A DNA stretch of 9,760 bases from [Eubacterium] saphenum (GCA_004555635.1 SFHN01000029.1:1-9760); one strand, 5' to 3'. Positions 1 through 6,316 are shown, counted from the first letter of the stretch. The notes: generated from the letters alone by a model not told the origin. Made by a program: numbers and translations.

Positions 1-1244
1 CTATCGAAAAGGCACAGCAGAACTTCCTTAACAAGGATGTAAAGTACATCACACAGGTTGCCCGCGAGGTTCTCGAAGGTAATATGCGTGAAATCGTAGG
101 TCAGATGCGCCTTGAGGAAATGGTATCCAACCGTCAGGCTTTTGCGGAAAAGGTTAAGCAGAACGCCGACCCCGACCTTCGCGCAATGGGTCTTGAAATA
201 GTATCGTTCAACGTTCAGAACTTCGTGGACGACAACGGCATTATCAACGATATGGGTATCGACAACACGATGCAGATTAAGAAAAAGGCTGCGATTTCCA
301 AGGCAGAGGCAGAGCGCGACATTAAGATTGCGCAGGCTGAAGCTAACCGCAAGGCAAACGACGCGCGTGTTGATTCCGAAACAGCTATTGCAGAGCGCCA
401 GAACGAGCTTGCAATCAAGCAGGCAGAGCTGAAGCGCGCGGCTGATATCAAGCAGGCGGAGGCAGACGCTGCCTACACAATCCAGCAGGAGGAGCAGCGC
501 AAGACCATTGAAATCACCACAGCTAACGCAAACCTCGCAAAGCAGGAAAAAGAGGTTGAGATAAAGGCAAAGGAAGCGGAAATCAAGGAGCGCGCTCTCG
601 AAGCGGAAATCAAGAAGACCGCAGAGGCTCAGAAATATGCTGCACAGCAGAAGGCTGACGCCGAGCTTTACACAACCCAGAGAAACGCAGAAGCGAAGAA
701 GTACGAGGATATCCAGAACGCAGAAGCAGAGCTTGAAATCAAGAAGAACGAGGCTGCTGCAATCCTCGTAATGGCGCAGAACGAAGCAAATGCCGCAAAG
801 GCAAAGGCAGAGGCGTCGCGCTTCGCTGCTGAGCAGGAGGCGGAAGGTATCCGTGCAAAGGGTCTTGCAGAGGCAGAGGCTGTCCGCGCGAAGGCGCTCG
901 CGGAGGCTGAAGGTCTTGACAAGAAGGCAGAGGCTATGAAGAAGATGGAGGAGGCTGCGGTTCTCCAGATGTACTTCGAGCAGATGCCTGCGGTTGCGGA
1001 AGCTATCGCAAAGCCTCTCGCACAGGTAGACAAGATTACAATGTACGGCGACGGAAACACCGCGCGTATGGTAAAGGACATCACAGAGGCGACCACGCAG
1101 GCATCCTCGGGTCTGCTTGACGGACTTGGGATTGACCTCAAGAGTATGGTTAACAGCTTTGTGACCGGCAGAGCGATTGCAGGCGGGCTTAATGCTCCCG
1201 AAGCAGGCGAAGCCGCAAGCGCTGACGCAACCGTTACGGAGTAA
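1..1244 (+). CDS. Flotillin family SPFH protein, 5' end missing
   Basis: The frame is open from the window edge (first whole codon at position 3) to TAA at 1242-1244, giving 413 visible codons; the start lies outside. The first visible residues, IEKAQQNFLNKDVKYITQVA and then VLEGNMREIVGQM, with GLEIVSFNVQNFVDDNG further on, match the second half of a flotillin SPFH/Band 7 domain. From about visible residue 95 to 320 the protein is a long Ala/Glu/Lys/Gln-rich coiled coil with many AEA/KAEA units, as in flotillins. It ends in a hydrophobic, Gly-containing tail (GLGIDLKSMVNSFVTGRAIA). Flotillins scaffold ordered membrane microdomains at the cytoplasmic face and oligomerise through the coiled coil. 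Bacterial flotillins often lie beside an NfeD-like gene; none is seen downstream, and upstream is out of view. The family call is firm; FloT versus FloA cannot be settled without the N-terminal membrane segment. Confidence 0.93.
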   Translation, partial: IEKAQQNFLNKDVKYITQVAREVLEGNMREIVGQMRLEEMVSNRQAFAEKVKQNADPDLRAMGLEIVSFNVQNFVDDNGIINDMGIDNTMQIKKKAAISKAEAERDIKIAQAEANRKANDARVDSETAIAERQNELAIKQAELKRAADIKQAEADAAYTIQQEEQRKTIEITTANANLAKQEKEVEIKAKEAEIKERALEAEIKKTAEAQKYAAQQKADAELYTTQRNAEAKKYEDIQNAEAELEIKKNEAAAILVMAQNEANAAKAKAEASRFAAEQEAEGIRAKGLAEAEAVRAKALAEAEGLDKKAEAMKKMEEAAVLQMYFEQMPAVAEAIAKPLAQVDKITMYGDGNTARMVKDITEATTQASSGLLDGLGIDLKSMVNSFVTGRAIAGGLNAPEAGEAASADATVTE

Positions 1245-1285
1245 TTCTTGCGAATAGCACCCGATAGATTTGGGAAATAGTTATC

Positions 1286-1315
1286 AGCCCGAGAAGATTC
1301 AGGTCTTCTCGGGCT
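1286..1315 (+). terminator. Hairpin after the flotillin gene, possible terminator
   Basis: A perfect 12-bp stem, AGCCCGAGAAGA pairing with TCTTCTCGGGCT, closes a 6-nt loop (TTCAGG) about 40 bp after the flotillin stop. There is no U-tract after it (TAGTCTGTC), so it is a poor intrinsic terminator. It could instead be a transcript-end stabilising hairpin or part of the larger structure that follows. Confidence 0.4.
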
Positions 1316-1423
1316 TAGTCTGTCGATAAACCCACATCTGCGTCGTCACGCCACATAGCGGCAGGCACAAAGCCTAGCCGCTATGTGGGTTCCTAGCATC
1401 TGCGGGCTTCTCGGCAGACTAAG
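1314..1423. other. Nested inverted repeats forming a long two-level stem-loop
   Basis: An outer 12-bp stem joins CTTAGTCTGTCG (1314-1325) to CGGCAGACTAAG (1412-1423) with one G-U pair. Inside it is a second hairpin: CCACATAGCGGC (1351-1362) pairs with GCCGCTATGTGG (1377-1388), and AGGC/GCCT extends it to 16 bp around a 5-nt loop with one bulged A. The outer left arm shares two bases with the 1286-1315 hairpin. CTTCTCGG also recurs at 1408-1414, so alternative pairings are possible. Nothing here codes for a recognisable protein. It may be a structured RNA or a short palindromic repeat element. Confidence 0.5.
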
Positions 1424-1446
1424 AAAAGCAGCATTTTGATTACAGA

Positions 1447-1598
1447 GCAGCGAAGTTTTAGGTTTGCAATATATGCTGCTACTGCCTGAAATATCCCTAA
1501 ACTTCTCGGGCGGTTTCGCCGTGTTTCGACTTTCGGCAGGCAAATCGGCGGAGAAACTCTCTCTACCGCCCGAAGAAGCCAAATTTCCCCCCTTCGCT
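1447..1598. other. Hairpin-rich gene-free stretch upstream of spoIIAA
   Basis: No gene is supported here. TCGGGCGGT (1506-1514) and ACCGCCCGA (1565-1573) form a perfect 9-bp inverted repeat. CTTC (1502-1505) and GAAG (1575-1578) extend it past one bulged A. Inside, GTTTC (1513-1517) can pair with GAAAC (1553-1557). A weaker pair, GAAGTTTTAGG (1452-1462) and CCTAAACTTC (about 1496-1505), encloses AGCAGC/GCTGCT. TTCGACT at 1525-1531 matches six of seven bases of the Spo0A box TTCGACA, which could matter for spoIIA control but is weak evidence alone. Confidence 0.35.
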
Positions 1599-1631
1599 TT
1601 GACAAATTACGCAGGGTAAACGCTGTATAAT
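1599..1631 (+). promoter_or_regulatory. Candidate promoter of the spoIIA operon
   Basis: TTGACA (1599-1604) and TATAAT (1626-1631) are both perfect hexamers, but the spacer is 21 bp rather than about 17, so sigma-A use would be poor. GCAGGGTAA (1611-1619) matches the sigma-H -35 consensus RNAGGAWWW at all but one position, yet I find no good sigma-H -10 at the usual distance. In model Firmicutes spoIIA is read by sigma-H with Spo0A~P. An activator-dependent promoter is therefore plausible here. Confidence 0.4.
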
Positions 1632-1666
1632 ACATACGAAAACCAACACGGAAGGGAGAACGCACA

Positions 1667-1984
1667 ATGAAGGTTTACAACGACGGGCGCAGGATTACCG
1701 CCGTGATTGACTGCGATATAGACCACCACGCCGCGCGGGAGCTTCGAGCGGAGCTTGACGCGCTTATTCAGCTTTCGCGGCCGGAGCTGCTGATACTCGA
1801 CCTCGGGGAAGTCGGGTTTATGGACAGCTCGGGGATAGGGCTTATCCTCGGCAGGCTCAACTCCGTGCGCGCGGTCGGGGGGAGTATTCTGATAAAAAAC
1901 GCGCGCGCGGAAATCGCGCAGGTAATTAAGCTGTCGGGGCTTGAGGGCTTTCTCGCGGACAGCAGGCAGGGGGTGAACTTATGA
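1667..1984 (+). CDS. spoIIAA: Anti-sigma-F factor antagonist SpoIIAA
   Basis: This 105-residue single STAS-domain protein frees sigma-F from SpoIIAB in the forespore after being dephosphorylated by SpoIIE. The diagnostic motif FMDSSGIGLILGR lies at residues 51-63. Ser54, the first Ser after Asp53, aligns with the SpoIIAB-phosphorylated Ser58 of Bacillus subtilis SpoIIAA. The early CDIDHHAARELR (residues 16-27) matches the family's GELDHH segment. The ATG at 1667 is preceded by GAAGGGAG at a good distance. The gene is first in a three-gene operon, and its TGA overlaps the spoIIAB ATG by 4 bases (ATGA at 1981-1984), indicating translational coupling. Length and order match the classical spoIIA operon. 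No dacF-like gene precedes it. Confidence 0.95.
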   Translation: MKVYNDGRRITAVIDCDIDHHAARELRAELDALIQLSRPELLILDLGEVGFMDSSGIGLILGRLNSVRAVGGSILIKNARAEIAQVIKLSGLEGFLADSRQGVNL

Positions 1985-2442
1985 AAAGAACCGTACTAAA
2001 TGAAACCGCAATAAGCTTTCTGTCGATTTCGCGAAACGAGGGCTATGCCCGTGCGGCGGCGGCAGCGTTTGCGGCGGGAGCCGACCCGACGATTGAGGAA
2101 ATCGCCGCGATAAAAACTGCGGTGAGCGAGGCGGTTACAAACGCAATCGTCCACGGCTACCGAAACACGCTCGGCATAATCGAGATGACGCTTCGGCTGT
2201 ACTCTGACGGGGCGTTTTACATAAAGGTAAGGGACAGGGGTTGCGGCATAAGCGACGTGCAAAAGGCGCTCACGCCGATGTATACGACCGCGCCCGCCGA
2301 GGAGGAGCGCTCGGGGCTTGGCTTTACGGTTATGGAGAGCTTTACCGACGCGCTGCGCGTAAAGAGCGCGCTCGGAAAAGGCACGACAGTCACGATGGAA
2401 AAGCGCCTTAGTCTGAGGGAGAAGCCGCTTGTCACGCGATGA
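1981..2442 (+). CDS. spoIIAB: Anti-sigma-F factor and SpoIIAA kinase SpoIIAB
   Basis: This 153-residue GHKL-fold serine kinase binds and inhibits sigma-F and phosphorylates SpoIIAA. The ATP-site (Bergerat) boxes are intact: N-box VSEAVTNAIVHGY at residues 48-60 with Glu50 and Asn54, G1 box VRDRGCGI at 83-90 with Asp85, and ERSGLGFTVME at 109-119 for the lid and G2 region. DPTIEEIAAIKTAVSEAVTNA is nearly the B. subtilis sequence. The start overlaps the spoIIAA stop by 4 bases. The end overlaps the sigF start by 14 bases, so the three proteins are probably made in coupled amounts, as partner switching requires. The protein is about seven residues longer than the Bacillus one, at the C-terminus. 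Confidence 0.96.
   Translation: MKRTVLNETAISFLSISRNEGYARAAAAAFAAGADPTIEEIAAIKTAVSEAVTNAIVHGYRNTLGIIEMTLRLYSDGAFYIKVRDRGCGISDVQKALTPMYTTAPAEEERSGLGFTVMESFTDALRVKSALGKGTTVTMEKRLSLREKPLVTR
2415..2431 (+). promoter_or_regulatory. Ribosome site and TTG start of sigF inside spoIIAB
   Basis: GAGGGAG (2415-2421) lies seven bases before TTG at 2429-2431. The reading frame has an in-frame TGA at 2414-2416 and no ATG or GTG nearby, so TTG is the only standard start that keeps the conserved N-terminus (RDEFIERNLPLVHSLAKRF). A weak start on overlapping coding sequence could hold sigma-F below SpoIIAB. Confidence 0.75.
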
Positions 2443-3070
2443 GTTTATAGAGCGCAACCTGCCGCTTGTGCATTCGCTCGCAAAGCGCTTTCGCGGCAAG
2501 GGAGTGGATTACGACGACCTGTTTTCGGCGGGGTGTCTCGGTCTTGTAAAGGCTTACGACAACTTCGACAGCGGGCGGGGGCTGTGCTTTTCCACTTACG
2601 CCGTCCCCGTAATTCTAGGGGAGATAAAGCGGCTGTTTCGCGACGGCGGCGCGGTAAAGCTGTCGCGAAGCCTGAAGGAACTTGCTATGAAGGCAATGCG
2701 CATAAGCGACGAAATCGCCGCAGAGGGGCGCGAGCCGCGCATAAGCGAGATTGCCGCGCGGCTTGAAGTGTCGCCCGAGGAGGCGGCGGAGGCGATTGCC
2801 GCAGGCGCTCCGCCCGCTTCGCTGACAGCAGAGGAAAACGGCGAGAGCCTTGATGTACCGCAGGACAGCGGCGAGGAAACGCTTATCGACCGCCTTGCAC
2901 TGGAGCAATGCCTTAATGAGCTTTGCGATGAGGACAAAAAGCTCATTATGCTGCGCTATTTCCGCAATATGACGCAGGCGCAGACGGCGGGCGCCCTCGG
3001 CACAACGCAGGTGCAGGTGTCCCGCAGGGAAAGGCGCATTCTAGCTTCGATGCGCGAAAAAATGGCGTAG
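2429..3070 (+). CDS. sigF: RNA polymerase sporulation sigma factor, sigma-F
   Basis: This 213-residue sigma-70 family factor without region 1 directs early forespore transcription once released from SpoIIAB. Region 2 spans about residues 8-72: LPLVHSLAKRF, DYDDLFSAGCLGLVKAYDNFD, then FSTYAVPVILGEIKRLFRD, which covers core binding and -10 melting. Region 3 follows at about 75-128 (KLSRSLKELA, then EPRISEIAARLEVSPEE). Region 4 at about 155-210 carries the -35 helix-turn-helix TQAQTAGALGTTQVQVSRRE. Sequence alone could suggest sigma-F or sigma-G; the position directly after spoIIAB makes sigma-F by far the better call. It is shorter than the roughly 255 residues of B. subtilis sigma-F, mainly at the termini. 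Translation starts at TTG with a 14-base overlap into spoIIAB. Confidence 0.94.
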   Translation: MSRDEFIERNLPLVHSLAKRFRGKGVDYDDLFSAGCLGLVKAYDNFDSGRGLCFSTYAVPVILGEIKRLFRDGGAVKLSRSLKELAMKAMRISDEIAAEGREPRISEIAARLEVSPEEAAEAIAAGAPPASLTAEENGESLDVPQDSGEETLIDRLALEQCLNELCDEDKKLIMLRYFRNMTQAQTAGALGTTQVQVSRRERRILASMREKMA

Positions 3071-3075
3071 CTTTG

Positions 3076-3181
3076 TCCAAAATGGGAGCATTATTTGCAG
3101 GAGATTTCGCCGTCTGCGGACGTCGACGAGGTCGCTGCCCTCGACCCGCAAGGGGACGCGTCCCCTTGACCCCATTTTAGA
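3076..3181. repeat. Small palindromic element with terminal inverted repeats, MITE-like
   Basis: About 105 bp after sigF are bounded by imperfect inverted repeats, TCCAAAATGGG (3076-3086) and CCCATTTTAGA (3171-3181), which pair at 10 of 11 positions. Inside are a small hairpin CGTC-TGCG-GACG (about 3111-3122), a bulged GTCGACGAGG/CCTCGAC pair and a perfect palindrome at 3149-3168. No open frame of note lies inside. This nested architecture suggests a non-autonomous repeat or a structured intergenic element. Whether it recurs in the genome cannot be seen here. Confidence 0.4.
3149..3178 (+). terminator. Perfect palindrome, likely 3' end of the spoIIA transcript
   Basis: CAAGGGGACGCGTCCCCTTG (3149-3168) is a perfect 20-bp palindrome. 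It folds into an 8-bp GC-rich stem with a 4-nt loop, followed after ACCCCA by TTTT. The U-tract is short and displaced, so termination may be partial, but no better terminator lies between sigF and the next promoter. Confidence 0.5.
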
Positions 3182-3220
3182 ACTATCCACATAAAAAACA
3201 GCACCCTGTCGGAAAACATA

Positions 3221-3249
3221 TTGCCAAAAAGGAAATTGTATGTTATAAT
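3221..3249 (+). promoter_or_regulatory. Sigma-A promoter of the DUF1015 gene
   Basis: TTGCCA (3221-3226), a 17-bp spacer and TATAAT (3244-3249), with the extended -10 TGT at 3241-3243. Transcription would begin about 30 bp before the ATG, after which comes the ribosome site AAGGAAGGA (3268-3276). The palindrome CTTAATTAAG (3261-3270) lies in the short leader. Confidence 0.82.
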
Positions 3250-3285
3250 TAAGACAGCAACTTAATTAAGGAAGGACGACATACG

Positions 3286-4557
3286 ATGACCTCAACAAAC
3301 ACAAAAAACGCATTCACAAAGGCGGACATTCTGCTACCGCGCCTTGACGAAAACGGTATGGAGAAATGGAGCGTGGTTGCCTGCGACCAGTACACAAGCG
3401 AGCCGGACTATTGGGCGAAAACCGCCGAAATCGTCGGGGACGCGCCCTCGGCGCTGAAGCTTATTCTCCCCGAAGTTTACCTCGCGGACGGCGACAGCAA
3501 AGCGCGCACCGCGAAAATTAACGCAGAGATGGAAAAGTACCTTGCGGACGGGTTGTTTTGCGAGCATAAAAACTGCCTTGTTCTGACAAGAAGAACGCAG
3601 GCGGACGGGCTTGTGCGCACGGGTCTTGTTGGCGCGATTGACCTAGAGATGTACGACTACGCAAAAGGCAGCAAGTCGCAGGTTCGCGCGACAGAGGCGA
3701 CGGTTGCCGAGCGCATTCCGCCGCGCGTTGAAATCCGCCGCGACGCAGCGCTTGAGCTTCCGCACATTATGATACTTATCGACGACGAGAAGAAAACCGT
3801 TATCGAGCCGCTTGAAGCGCGTTTTTCCTCTATGGAAAAGGCATACGACTTCACGCTTATGCAGAACGGCGGCAGAATTGAGGGCGCCGTTCTGAGCGAT
3901 AAGGACGCGGATGAAGCGCTTGCGGCGCTTGACGCTCTCGCGGACAAAGACGCATTCAACGCACGCTACGGGCTTTCGGGCGAGGAGGTTTTGCTGTATG
4001 CTATGGGCGACGGAAACCACTCGCTTGCCACTGCGAAGGAGTGCTATGAGCAGGCAAAGCGCGCGGGCGCGCCGAATGCCGAGAAAGCGAGATATGCGCT
4101 TGTCGAAATCGTGAACCTCCATTCTCCCGCGCTTCAGTTTGAGGCAATTCACCGCGTTATCGTCGATACCGACACGGAAAAGCTGATGTCGGATATGACG
4201 GCGGCGCTCGGTCTGTCTGAAAGCGGCGAGGGTCAGCGCTTTACCGTAACGCTCGGCGGGAAGGAGTTTTCGCGCGTTATCACAAAGCCCACGTCTAACT
4301 TAACGGTAGGCTCGCTTCAGAGTTTCCTTGACAAATGGCTTTCTGAAAACGCGGGAAAAATCGACTATATCCACGGCGAGGACGTCGTAAAGTCGCTCAG
4401 CGCTCCCGCGAATACAATAGGCTTTCTGCTCCCGTCGATGACGAAGGCGGAGCTTTTCCCGACAGTTATCAAGGACGGCGCGCTGCCGAGAAAGACGTTT
4501 TCAATGGGCCACGCAAACGACAAGAGATTTTACCTCGAGGCGCGAAAAATAAGATAA
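3286..4557 (+). CDS. DUF1015 family protein
   Basis: A 423-residue protein of the DUF1015 family, whose biochemical role is not established. It shows the family signatures: WSVVACDQYTSEPDYW near the N-terminus (residues 28-43), RATEATVAERIPPRVEIR (134-151), the highly conserved YAMGDGNHSLATAKECYE (238-255) and NLHSPALQFEAIHRV (277-291). The Gly-Asp-Gly-Asn-His segment looks like an active-site loop, but that is inference. There is no signal peptide or membrane segment, so it is likely cytosolic. In other gut anaerobes I recall relatives beside the serine-biosynthesis genes serA and serC; here it stands alone between its own promoter and a strong terminator, so that link is not supported locally. 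The ATG at 3286 follows a strong ribosome site. Confidence 0.88.
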   Translation: MTSTNTKNAFTKADILLPRLDENGMEKWSVVACDQYTSEPDYWAKTAEIVGDAPSALKLILPEVYLADGDSKARTAKINAEMEKYLADGLFCEHKNCLVLTRRTQADGLVRTGLVGAIDLEMYDYAKGSKSQVRATEATVAERIPPRVEIRRDAALELPHIMILIDDEKKTVIEPLEARFSSMEKAYDFTLMQNGGRIEGAVLSDKDADEALAALDALADKDAFNARYGLSGEEVLLYAMGDGNHSLATAKECYEQAKRAGAPNAEKARYALVEIVNLHSPALQFEAIHRVIVDTDTEKLMSDMTAALGLSESGEGQRFTVTLGGKEFSRVITKPTSNLTVGSLQSFLDKWLSENAGKIDYIHGEDVVKSLSAPANTIGFLLPSMTKAELFPTVIKDGALPRKTFSMGHANDKRFYLEARKIR

Positions 4558-4592
4558 TTGCGTGATTTTTCTCCTTTTGAATAGGTTTCAGC

Positions 4593-4642
4593 CACGGATA
4601 AACCCTGTCCCTTAATCGGGGCGGGTTTGTCCGTGTTTTTTT
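4593..4642 (+). terminator. Strong intrinsic terminator after the DUF1015 gene
   Basis: CACGGATAAACCCTG (from 4593) pairs with the mirrored arm ending GGGTTTGTCCGTG (4623-4635), giving a long stem with only small mismatches, followed by seven or more T residues. It begins 35 bp after the stop codon. The opposite strand lacks a T-tract, so it works in the + direction. Confidence 0.9.
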
Positions 4643-4669
4643 GCAACCTGTTTTCGCAACTTTTTTTCC

Positions 4670-4698
4670 TTGATTTGCCTTTGCCGTTTTGCTATAAT
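4670..4698 (+). promoter_or_regulatory. Sigma-A promoter for the slipin transcript
   Basis: TTGATT (4670-4675), a 17-bp spacer and a perfect TATAAT (4693-4698) lie 28 bp after the preceding terminator. The next supported start codon is about 445 bp downstream, so this promoter implies a very long leader or a separate small RNA. Confidence 0.72.
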
Positions 4699-5143
4699 GA
4701 AGAAGCAATCGGACATCGCCGCCGTTTTCGCACAAGCGGGCGGGGCGCTGCGCGGCACATTGTGCAGGGCGTATTTGCGTTCGATAGCAGCTACGAGGGC
4801 TTGCCGATAAGCATTTCGGCGCTCGGCATCTGACGCCGGCACTGCCGGCACTATGTATACCTTCCGACCTATAATCGGGAGAATTTGGAAGAAAAAACCG
4901 CGCTTCCCCCGCCGCTTTTGCGGCAATGCTACGCCTGCCCTGCCGCAGAAAGGATATCGCGCCGCGCACACCGTGTTTCTTTTGCAAACGAAAAGCATAC
5001 ACTCCGCGGGAACAGCCGCAGCGTATACCGCGCTTTTGCAGAACAGACAAGGCATGCCGCGCTTAATTTCTGCGCCGCAGCCGCAGCATCGGGACGCGGC
5101 AAAGTCCACAAGGCTTTTGCTTTTACATAAAGGAGAAAATGAC
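4699..5143 (+). other. Long untranslated leader or unannotated small RNA before the slipin gene
   Basis: I find no convincing gene in these 445 bases. Several frames on both strands stay open for 60-180 codons, but their products are Cys/Arg/Ala-rich and match no family I recognise. Small hairpins are visible: GCCGA/TCGGC (about 4803-4820), GCCGG-CACTG-CCGGC (about 4834-4849) and GCCGC-TTTT-GCGGC (about 4912-4925). I see no U-tract terminator and no riboswitch class that I can name. The leader ends with the strong ribosome site AAAGGAGAAAATGAC before the ATG at 5144. Confidence 0.45.
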
Positions 5144-6244
5144 ATGAAAAAGATTGTTATAACCGAAAATCAGAAGGGCCTTAGCTACAAAAACGGCTCG
5201 CTCGAGGCGGTTCTCGGCGCGGGCAAATACTACGAAATAGGCAGCCGCCGCATTGAAGTGGTTGACGCATTTCTTCCGATAGCGCCCGAAGGCTGCTCGG
5301 CGGAGCTTGTTGCAGAGCGCTTCGGCAATCTCGTTACCGTCGTTGACGTTGCGGCGGGGGAGAGGGTGCTGCGTTTTTGCAGCGGTAGGTTCTGCGCTTC
5401 TCTCAGCACGGGTCGTCACTATTTCTGGGCGAACGAACGCAACGAGTTCAAACGCTTTGACATAAGCGCCCCCGAGCTTGCCCTCGAACAGATGGCGAGC
5501 CTGGCGGGTATCGACGGCATTGTCGGCACGGTTATAAAGAGGGTCAGCGTATCCTCCTACGAAACCGCGCGGCTTTACATCAACGGCGCGCTTACCCGTC
5601 TGCTTGGCGCGGGCTGCTTCTACTTCTGGGCTGACAGCCCCGCGGAGGTAAGAGTGGAGCGCGAGGATATGCGCGAGCGCCGCATTGACGTTGTGGGGCA
5701 GTCTGTTCTCACCGCCGACAAGGTTGGCGTCAGGGTGAACTTCATACTGATGTACAAGGTTACCGACGCGCTGAAAATCGCCGAGGTTTCCGAAAACATC
5801 GAGGAACACCTCTACGCAAAAGCGCAGCTTATCCTGCGCAGCTTTATAAGTAAATACAAGGTTGACGAAATACTCGAAAACAGAGAGCGCATTTCCGAGG
5901 AGGTAATCGAGGGGCTGAAAAACAGCACCGCAAACGACTGCGTTGAGATTACCTCTGCGGGAATAAAGGACATCATTCTCCCCGGGGAAATCGCCGAGAT
6001 AATGAACAGCGTGCTTGCCGCGGAAAAACGGGCGCAGGCTAACGTTATCACGCGCCGCGAGGAGGTTGCCTCAACCCGCTCCCTGCTCAACACCGCAAAG
6101 CTCATGGACGAAAACGCGACGCTCCGCAGGCTCAAGGAGCTGGAGTATCTGGAGAAAATCTGTGAGAATGTCGGAAACATCACCGTTGACGGCTCGAAGG
6201 CGCTGCTTTCGCAGCTCGGAAACGTGCTGACCGACGTGCGCTGA
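5144..6244 (+). CDS. Slipin family SPFH/Band 7 protein
   Basis: A 366-residue protein of the slipin type. ATG 5144 is chosen because AAAGGAG lies just before it and MKKIVITENQKGLSYKNG is the usual opening of these proteins. The frame stays open 97 codons further up to an ATG at 4853, but that extension resembles nothing. The N-terminal half carries three diverged copies of one module: KGLSYKNGSLEAVLGAGKYY (residues 11-30), ERVLRFCSGRFCASLSTGRHYFW (73-95) and TARLYINGALTRLLGAGCFYFW (141-162). The Band 7 core follows at about 165-300 (RRIDVVGQSVLTADKVGVRV, then ITSAGIKDIILP), then a short helical tail. There is no N-terminal membrane helix. Slipins are membrane-associated oligomeric scaffolds. 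The gene lies just before rtcB, separated by a terminator-like hairpin, suggesting a role in RNA repair or stress. Confidence 0.88.
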   Translation: MKKIVITENQKGLSYKNGSLEAVLGAGKYYEIGSRRIEVVDAFLPIAPEGCSAELVAERFGNLVTVVDVAAGERVLRFCSGRFCASLSTGRHYFWANERNEFKRFDISAPELALEQMASLAGIDGIVGTVIKRVSVSSYETARLYINGALTRLLGAGCFYFWADSPAEVRVEREDMRERRIDVVGQSVLTADKVGVRVNFILMYKVTDALKIAEVSENIEEHLYAKAQLILRSFISKYKVDEILENRERISEEVIEGLKNSTANDCVEITSAGIKDIILPGEIAEIMNSVLAAEKRAQANVITRREEVASTRSLLNTAKLMDENATLRRLKELEYLEKICENVGNITVDGSKALLSQLGNVLTDVR

Positions 6245-6258
6245 AAGGCGCTTTATCC

Positions 6259-6305
6259 GCCGAGTGACCCAACCCGAAAGGAGTGTTCACTCGGCTTATT
6301 TTTTT
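6259..6305 (+). terminator. Terminator or attenuator between slipin and rtcB
   Basis: GCCGAGTGA (6259-6267) pairs perfectly with TCACTCGGC (6287-6295) around a 19-nt loop, followed by TTATTTTTTT ending at 6305. The ribosome site of rtcB (AGGAGG) starts at the very next base. No promoter-like pair lies between this hairpin and rtcB, so readthrough here would set rtcB expression unless a promoter hides inside the slipin gene. Confidence 0.8.
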
Positions 6306-6316
6306 AGGAGGAGATT

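Noticed and set aside
1393..1665. 90-codon minus-strand frame between flotillin and spoIIAA
   Set aside because: It overlaps the inverted repeats, has no ribosome site or known motif, and runs over the spoIIAA promoter.
4770..4800. GTTCGAT resembling a tRNA T-loop, as in Y-like RNAs
   Set aside because: The flanking bases do not form the 5-bp stem with a 7-nt loop, and no acceptor or D-arm partner is visible, so no tRNA-like fold can be claimed.
4853..5143. Longer slipin form starting at ATG 4853
   Set aside because: That ATG has no ribosome site and the 97 added residues are Arg/Cys/Pro-rich with no family likeness, whereas ATG 5144 has AAAGGAG and the expected N-terminus.
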